A stretch of DNA of 64,000 nucleotides from NCBI GenBank assembly GCA_016703535.1, contig JADJBV010000001.1, forward strand, positions 3,834,001 to 3,898,000, read 5' to 3'. Below the pieces are notes generated by a model. That model was not told where the DNA came from. It saw only the letters and a list, made by a program, of their open reading frames with translations, and did not search any database. Of this stretch, positions 59,137 to 64,000 are shown piece by piece; within the stretch, counting starts at the first letter, position 1; each line of letters begins with the position of its first letter. The stretch is from Deltaproteobacteria bacterium. Its GTDB lineage: Bacteria > Myxococcota > Kuafuiibacteriia > Kuafuiibacteriales > Kuafuiibacteriaceae. The position numbers and the translations under genes are program-made.

Positions 59137-60513
59137 ATGGCGGCCACGGGACCCACCGCGACCCTGCAGCTTCGGTTCGATCGCGGGACGATCCTGCTCG
59201 AAGGCGACCGGGCCGCGATCGCCTCGTTGGACTGCGCCGTGTGGGACCCGCGGGTCGATTCGTGCCGCGCCCCCGCCTTCCGCTACCCGGCCATCCTCCG
59301 CGCCGCCAGGGTGCAAGGCTGGGCGCTGGTCGACCCGATCCGTCCAGCACCAGTGGACGGCGGCGCCTTTCGACCCTTGGGACTGCGGCCCTACCAAGAA
59401 GCCGCCGTGGAGGCGTGGGAGCAGTCAGCAGGGCGAGGCCTGGTGGTCCGGCCGACCGGGGCCGGCAAGACGCGGGTGGCCTTGGCGGCGATAGCGCGCT
59501 GCGGAACGGCAACCTTGATCCTGGTCCCGACCATTGCTCTCCTCGATCAATGGTGCGCCCAGCTCTCGGCGGCAACCTCGGCCTCGATCGGGCGGTTGGG
59601 CGACGGGATCCGCCGGGTCGAGGCGCTCACCGTCGCCACCTACGAGAGCGCCTATCGGCAGATGGGTCAGATCGGGGATCGCTTCGGTTTGCTGGTCGTC
59701 GACGAGGCCCACCACTTCGGGGCGCGGCAAAGAGACGAGGTCTTGGAGATGGCGGTGGCCGAGAGGCGACTCGGCTTGACCGCGACGCCGCCCGAGGCGC
59801 CCGAACACCGCGCGGCGATCGAGCGGCTGATCGGGCCCTTGGTGTACGAACGCGGCCTCCTCGAGTTGGCCGGGAGCCACCTGGCGCCGTTGTCGAGGGT
59901 CCGCGTCCTCGTGGATCTCGAGGCCGAGGAGCGCCTGCGCTACCGCAGCTCCTACGAGGTCTTCTTGGATTTCCAGCGGGCCGCGCGCCTTCAGCATCCG
60001 CACGCCAAGTGGCAGGACCTGGTACGGATCGGGGGCCGCAGCGTGGCGGGTCGTCGGGCCCTCTCGGCCTTTCGCGAGGTCCGCCGGATCGTCGCCTACC
60101 CCAGGGCGAAGGCGCGGCAGGTCGGGCGCCTCCTAGGGCAGCACCCGGCGTCACGGGCCCTGGTCTTTTGTGCCGACAACCAGGCGGCCTACGCCATCGC
60201 CAAGGACCACCTGATCATGCCGATCACCTGCGACATCGGGAGGGTCGAGCGCCAGCAAGTGTTCCAGCGGTTCGCGGCCGGCGAGCTGCGGGCCTTGGTG
60301 TCGGCCCGGGTGCTCAACGAGGGCATCGATCTCCCGGAGGCCGACCTGGCGATCGTGGTCAGCGGCGCCTTCGGGGCCAGGGAGCACGTGCAGCGGATCG
60401 GCCGCGTCCTCCGACCCCAGCCAGGGAAGGAGGCGCTGCTGTACGAGCTGGTTTGCCGTGGGACCGTCGAGACGACGTGGGCCGCCCGGAGGAGCCGTGG
60501 TCTCCATTCCTGA
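59137..60513 (+). CDS. XPB/Rad25-type DNA helicase
   Basis: The 458-aa protein (ATG 59137; no strong ribosome site) is an SF2 helicase of the bacterial XPB type. An N-terminal damage-recognition-like domain (LQLRFDRGTILLEGDRAAI) precedes the Q motif LRPYQEAAVEAWEQSAGRG, Walker A PTGAGKTRVAL (~105), DEAHH (~188), LTATPPEAPEHR and motif VI HVQRIGRVLRPQPGKEALLY. XPB helicases in archaea and bacteria unwind DNA and work with the Bax1 nuclease in excision repair. The next gene starts inside this one (overlap of 17 bases) and encodes Bax1, as expected. The domain order and length are normal. Confidence 0.9.
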   Translation: MAATGPTATLQLRFDRGTILLEGDRAAIASLDCAVWDPRVDSCRAPAFRYPAILRAARVQGWALVDPIRPAPVDGGAFRPLGLRPYQEAAVEAWEQSAGRGLVVRPTGAGKTRVALAAIARCGTATLILVPTIALLDQWCAQLSAATSASIGRLGDGIRRVEALTVATYESAYRQMGQIGDRFGLLVVDEAHHFGARQRDEVLEMAVAERRLGLTATPPEAPEHRAAIERLIGPLVYERGLLELAGSHLAPLSRVRVLVDLEAEERLRYRSSYEVFLDFQRAARLQHPHAKWQDLVRIGGRSVAGRRALSAFREVRRIVAYPRAKARQVGRLLGQHPASRALVFCADNQAAYAIAKDHLIMPITCDIGRVERQQVFQRFAAGELRALVSARVLNEGIDLPEADLAIVVSGAFGAREHVQRIGRVLRPQPGKEALLYELVCRGTVETTWAARRSRGLHS

Positions 60514-61690
60514 AGAGGCCTTCGCCTACGCGACGCGGGGCCCGACCCTCTTGCCGCGGTTCCTTGGCCCGGCCGACCACCCGTGGCTTTCGGTGCTCCT
60601 CGATGAGTTCGATCGTTCGGTGGGCCAGACCCGTGGTGAGTTGGCGCGAAGGCTCCGGGAGGTCGAGATCCCCGGCGCGCCGTCGGGGGGTCGCAAGATG
60701 GCCACCCTGGTGCTGCACTCACTCGTCGAGGATGAAGTCGGCGGGCACCTGCGACCATCGGTGCTGCGGGCGACCCTCTTCGGCCGAGCAACCCACGGCG
60801 ACAAAGAAGCCGTGCTGAAAGAGACGGCCGAAGAGTTGGGGATCGAGGCCCAGGCCCTGAGGCGGCAACTCTTCGCCGACCTGCCGCCGGAACGGATCGT
60901 CAAGGCCACCCGGGTCCCGTTGACGCCCCATGAGTTGGCCCTGCGCACCAACCTCGCTTTCGCCCAGTCGCTCCTCTTCCGGGCCCGCGGGGTCGAGCTC
61001 AAGATCCGAGGTCGCGCCCACACGATCGTGCGCCAAGCGCGACTCGGTGGGCTCCTCACCGAGGTCGAAGCCGACGGTGACCTGGAGCGGGCGCACCTGC
61101 GGATCTCGGGGCCGGTGGCCCTCTTTCACCACACCTTGCTCTACGGCCGCGCCCTGAGCCGCCTCTTGCCGCTCCTCGCCTGGACCGAACACTTCGAGCT
61201 GACGGCGGAGGTCCTGCTCGGGGGACGGGTGCTCGAGTTCCACCTCGCGGCCCCGGCTCCGATCTTCCCGAGCGAAGAGCCCCGCCGCTTCGACAGCAAG
61301 GTGGAGGCCCGCTTCGCCCGGGAGTTCGCTCGGATCGCCCCCGACTGGGTCCTGGTGCGAGAGCCCCAGCCGATCCGCGCCGAACGGAGCCTGATCTTCC
61401 CCGATTTCTTGGCCCATCGGCGCGGTGCCCCCGAGGCTGGGGTGTGGATCGAGCTCATCGGCTACTGGACGCCGACCTACCTCGCGCGAAAACTGAAGGC
61501 CCTCAAGGAGGCCAAGCTCAACCGGCTGCTCTTGTGCGTCGACGAGTCCCTGGGCTGCGAGGCCGCGGCGCTCCCGGCCCACGCCGCGGTGGTCCCGTAT
61601 CGCGGCAAGGTCGACGCGGCCCAGGTGGTAGCGGCGCTCGACGCCCTATTGCCGGCGAATCGAGTCGCCGAGACCCCACCCTCCAGTTAG
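60497..61690 (+). CDS. Bax1-like DUF790 nuclease, partner of the XPB helicase
   Basis: The 397-aa protein begins at GTG 60497, four bases after GGAGG, inside the helicase gene. It belongs to DUF790: a long helical N-terminus (SVLLDEFDRSVGQTRGELAR) ends in a PD-(D/E)XK-type nuclease region with FDSKVEARFAREFARIAPDW (~264), then LIFPDFLAHRRGA and the E-x-K pattern in VWIELIGYWTPTYLARKLKA. Bax1 incises DNA at bubbles opened by XPB. Overlapping genes and conserved pairing support joint action in DNA repair. It converges with the pRiA4b gene, the stops overlapping by four bases. Confidence 0.87.
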   Translation: MVSIPEEAFAYATRGPTLLPRFLGPADHPWLSVLLDEFDRSVGQTRGELARRLREVEIPGAPSGGRKMATLVLHSLVEDEVGGHLRPSVLRATLFGRATHGDKEAVLKETAEELGIEAQALRRQLFADLPPERIVKATRVPLTPHELALRTNLAFAQSLLFRARGVELKIRGRAHTIVRQARLGGLLTEVEADGDLERAHLRISGPVALFHHTLLYGRALSRLLPLLAWTEHFELTAEVLLGGRVLEFHLAAPAPIFPSEEPRRFDSKVEARFAREFARIAPDWVLVREPQPIRAERSLIFPDFLAHRRGAPEAGVWIELIGYWTPTYLARKLKALKEAKLNRLLLCVDESLGCEAAALPAHAAVVPYRGKVDAAQVVAALDALLPANRVAETPPSS

Positions 61691-62199
61691 GGCGTGGCTC
61701 GTGGGACGCCGCAGTCGAGAAAAGCGGGACCGCCAGCAGCAGCGGGTGGAAGCCAAAGGGGAGGCCTTTGTCGAAAGTCGACGCAGCGCTGGTATCCGGG
61801 GAGACCGCCGGAGTCCTCGGGCGGGAAGGCTCGGGCGCCGCCGAGCAAGCGCCGCTTGAAGCGGTCCTCCCGCTCGACCAGGCCGTGGATCTGAACGACG
61901 TGCATCCAGTGGTCGCCGAAGTCGTAGAGGTAGTCGAACGTGTTGATCCCATCGTCGAAGCACGCTGATAGGGCCACCTCGTCGCTGCCCGGGAGGTCCA
62001 TCTCGTCGCCCTCCGGCGAACACGCCAGGTCCTCGCCATCGGCGCTGAACAGGTGGAGGTGATAGTCCAACCAGCCACACGCCTCCTGGATCGCCCGGTG
62101 GAGATCGGCGAGAGTTGCGGTCCTCTGGATCAGGAACCGACGCCAGACCTTCGGCTCCACCTCGGCGAGCACGACCTCGACATCGAAGTACGACGGCAT
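61687..62199 (-). CDS. pRiA4b ORF-3 family protein
   Basis: The 170-aa protein starts at ATG 62199 (ATG 62214 is an alternative). It has the family's landmarks: VEVVLAEVEPKVWRRFLIQR, LADLHRAIQEACGWLDYHLH, LFSADG, and DGINTFDYLYDFGDHWMHVV near the middle. This family (IS1096 TnpR-like passenger, plasmid ORF-3) is common in bacteria as a stand-alone small protein of unknown function, sometimes in mobile elements. Here it ends at the stop overlap with Bax1. The C-terminal ~60 residues are Pro/Gly-rich and probably unfolded. Confidence 0.87.
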   Translation of the reverse strand: MPSYFDVEVVLAEVEPKVWRRFLIQRTATLADLHRAIQEACGWLDYHLHLFSADGEDLACSPEGDEMDLPGSDEVALSACFDDGINTFDYLYDFGDHWMHVVQIHGLVEREDRFKRRLLGGARAFPPEDSGGLPGYQRCVDFRQRPPLWLPPAAAGGPAFLDCGVPRATP

Positions 62200-62283
62200 G
62201 GCGCGTTTCAGCATGAACCGCCGGCTCGATCAACCGGACGGGGGGGCGTGGTCTGGGATAGTCGATCCGATCAACCCGGTTGG

Positions 62284-63843
62284 TCATCGCGCCGGCAGGG
62301 CCCGATCGATCTCGGCCCGGAGCGCCGGGAAGTAGCGATACGTCTCCCGGAGCGACGCCGCCCAGCGCGCCGCGTGACCGCTGGGGTCACACGCGACACA
62401 GGTCGCGAGGAGCACCGCGGCCTGACCGTAGTGTTTTCGCCGCTTCGCCGCGGTCAGGCCAGCGATCCGGGCTTCAGCGGCCTTGGTCATCGCAGCCAAC
62501 AACACCGGCCGCAACGCGGGGTCAGTGACCCGCCCGACACCGGCGAGCTCGAGGAGCGCCTCAACGGTCGGCGTGGCGAGATCCACCGCGGCAACGAACG
62601 GCGGATCGACGTCGAAGCGCTGGGGCCACGGTCCTCCCCCGAGGAGCGCGGCGAAGAGTGGGAAGGCCAGGCGTCCCGGGTGCTCATCGTTCGACCAGCC
62701 GAGCCCCGACGCGTCCGCCAGCAGCTCCGCCGCCGACTTGAGATCCTGAAGCAACACGTGGAGCAGCGCTCGTTGCCGCGCCGACCTGGGAGAGGCCGCG
62801 AGCGCGTTCGTAGCCCGATCGATGAGCAAGGCCTTGTTGGCATGGACGCCCAGCCAACGGCGAAGACGCGGCAAGCTCGGGCTCCCGCGCCAGGCCCGCT
62901 CGAGGTACCCGGGGAGGTCATCGTACCCAAGGTGCCGCGCCGCCACCGCCGCGCCATCGAGGAACTCCCCGCGCAGGTAGTCGGCGTCGGTGATCAGCTC
63001 GGCCGCCTCGCTGAAGGCCAGGAGGGCGGCCCGCCAGTCCTGCGCCTCGACCAGGCTCCGACACCACGCTCTCAGCGCTTCGGCGGACTTGGTCGCGCGC
63101 GCGATCTGGGCCAGACCATCTGCCCCTTCGAGCCGCTTGACGACCTCCGAGAGCCAGCGCTCCTCGTCAAACCTCCGGCCCCGGGGACGCTCTGCCGCCA
63201 GCCTCTGAGCGATCAGCCCCCGCCATCGCGGCAGAAAGCCGGCCAGGTCCGGGAGGGGCTCCAACGCCACCCGCTCGAGCTCCTGAAGGGGCTGGAAGAA
63301 GTTCCCGAGCCCGCACACGGGTTCAATGGCGGCGTGGACGGACTCGGCCCGCGCTTCGGCGGGAGCGGTCATGTACGCCGACACGGCGTATTGGGCGGCG
63401 CACTCCGCCACATTGACGCCCAGTACCTCGTCCACCAGTTCGTCCTGTCCGAGATAGATCTCGCCCCGGCTGATGGGTGGCAGCAGCGCCCCGAAGATGC
63501 GGTGGGCGGCTCGGTAGTCTCTCCGCAGAAAAGCCGAAGAGCCTTGGCCCAAATACTCGTCCACCTGGGATGGGCGAGCCTCACCGGCCCGCACGGCCAC
63601 CCTCACGAACGCGAGCACCTCGAAGACCTGGTCCTCGCTCAGCGCCGCCGGGGTGAAGCCTGCGCCGGCCCGGGCCGCCCGGGCGATGATCGCCCCAGCC
63701 ACCCGAGCCCGCGTTCGGTCATCCAACTCGAGCAGGACCTCGTGAACGACCTCACGCAACGCCTCGGTGGACAGGCCAAGGAGCGCGGCGTCGAGATCCG
63801 CGGGCGCTCCGACCCGGGTGGTGCCCGCTCCTCTGCGCGCCAT
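62284..63843 (-). CDS. Unrecognised 519-aa helical protein
   Basis: Start at ATG 63843, nine bases after AAGGAG; TTG and GTG starts lie six bases earlier. The protein is almost all helical, with TPR/HEAT-like pairing but no clear signature. Visible features are DLDAALLGLSTEALREVVHE at the start, GQGSSAFLRRDYRAAHRIFG (TPR-like), WRAALLAFSEAAELI and a Lys/Arg-rich AAKRRKHYGQAAVLLATCVA at the end, which resembles SWIM-associated helical proteins. No signal peptide or membrane helix. It lies 85 bp upstream of the pRiA4b gene on the same strand. The function is unknown; it might be a scaffold. Confidence 0.7.
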   Translation of the reverse strand: MARRGAGTTRVGAPADLDAALLGLSTEALREVVHEVLLELDDRTRARVAGAIIARAARAGAGFTPAALSEDQVFEVLAFVRVAVRAGEARPSQVDEYLGQGSSAFLRRDYRAAHRIFGALLPPISRGEIYLGQDELVDEVLGVNVAECAAQYAVSAYMTAPAEARAESVHAAIEPVCGLGNFFQPLQELERVALEPLPDLAGFLPRWRGLIAQRLAAERPRGRRFDEERWLSEVVKRLEGADGLAQIARATKSAEALRAWCRSLVEAQDWRAALLAFSEAAELITDADYLRGEFLDGAAVAARHLGYDDLPGYLERAWRGSPSLPRLRRWLGVHANKALLIDRATNALAASPRSARQRALLHVLLQDLKSAAELLADASGLGWSNDEHPGRLAFPLFAALLGGGPWPQRFDVDPPFVAAVDLATPTVEALLELAGVGRVTDPALRPVLLAAMTKAAEARIAGLTAAKRRKHYGQAAVLLATCVACDPSGHAARWAASLRETYRYFPALRAEIDRALPAR

Positions 63844-63963
63844 CACCAATCACTCCTTGGCCGTCGGTTGGTTGAGCCCGTCGACGGCCCGCGCTCCATA
63901 CGCCGAAGGAGGCGCCCAGACTAGGCCGAAGGAGACGACGCTCGGTCGCGCTCGCGCCCGGAC

Positions 63964-63979
63964 CTGTGGAAGTCCACAG
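63964..63979. promoter_or_regulatory. Short palindrome upstream of the 519-aa gene
   Basis: CTGTGGA and TCCACAG form an inverted repeat with a two-base centre, 121 bases upstream of the start. It has the shape of an operator for a dimeric repressor. The remaining bases from 63844 to 64000 hold no gene on either strand. Confidence 0.35.
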
Positions 63980-64000
63980 CTCACACCGCCGCGCTGTAGC

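Overview
The window is GC-rich, densely packed bacterial DNA. It most resembles a Myxococcota-type (deltaproteobacterial) chromosome. The hints are very high GC at third codon positions, Cys-rich and repeat-rich lipoproteins, a collagen-like lipoprotein, many GTG/TTG starts, and a large accessory region full of conflict systems. No rRNA, tRNA, integrase or transposase was recognised, so the placement is an inference.

Bases 1-15,815 look like ordinary chromosome with some oddities: a TPR-like lipoprotein running off the left edge, a DsbD-alpha-like lipoprotein, a MoCo_carrier/SLOG-like protein, an M48 metallopeptidase, an unrecognised 651-aa helical protein, a divergent SecA paralogue coupled to a 98-aa protein, then hisS-mrp facing argS.

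The last ~200 bp of argS is repeated about 4.8 kb downstream. Between the two copies lies a conflict cassette: the DarT/DarG DNA ADP-ribosylation toxin-antitoxin pair, a polymorphic toxin with a C-terminal type-28-like (Ntox28) domain, its translationally coupled HEAT-repeat partner (likely immunity), and a decayed second copy of that partner. A SUKH+ankyrin protein, an M50 protease, a WYL regulator and RmuC follow.

Bases 25,654-46,183 hold a class 1 DISARM system that has been split apart: drmD, drmMI, drmA, drmB and drmC all lie on the minus strand in functional order, but a Fic protein sits between drmD and drmMI, and about 6 kb sits between drmMI and drmA (AAA+ ATPase, small protein, dGTPase-like HD protein, NYN nuclease, a DUF4258/MqsA-like TA pair, and a HExxH/zinc-ribbon gene pair). 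A GmrSD-like (DUF262+HNH) type IV restriction protein follows drmD.

Bases 48,091-63,843 hold an envelope-protein cluster, a HEPN-like protein, a second HExxH/zinc-ribbon module with an extra helical gene upstream and a decayed copy of that gene nearby, a 42-43 bp tandem repeat array, an OLD-like ATPase/TOPRIM-like pair, an ST7-like TPR protein, an XPB helicase/Bax1 nuclease pair, a pRiA4b ORF-3 family protein and an unrecognised helical protein.

The best candidate for something undescribed is the paralogous pair of HExxH metallopeptidase + tiny zinc-ribbon modules. Both, and the Ntox28-like toxin gene, are preceded by the same element: a palindromic CGTCCGGCCGGACG-type core with 10-bp-periodic GGACGAATCC repeats.
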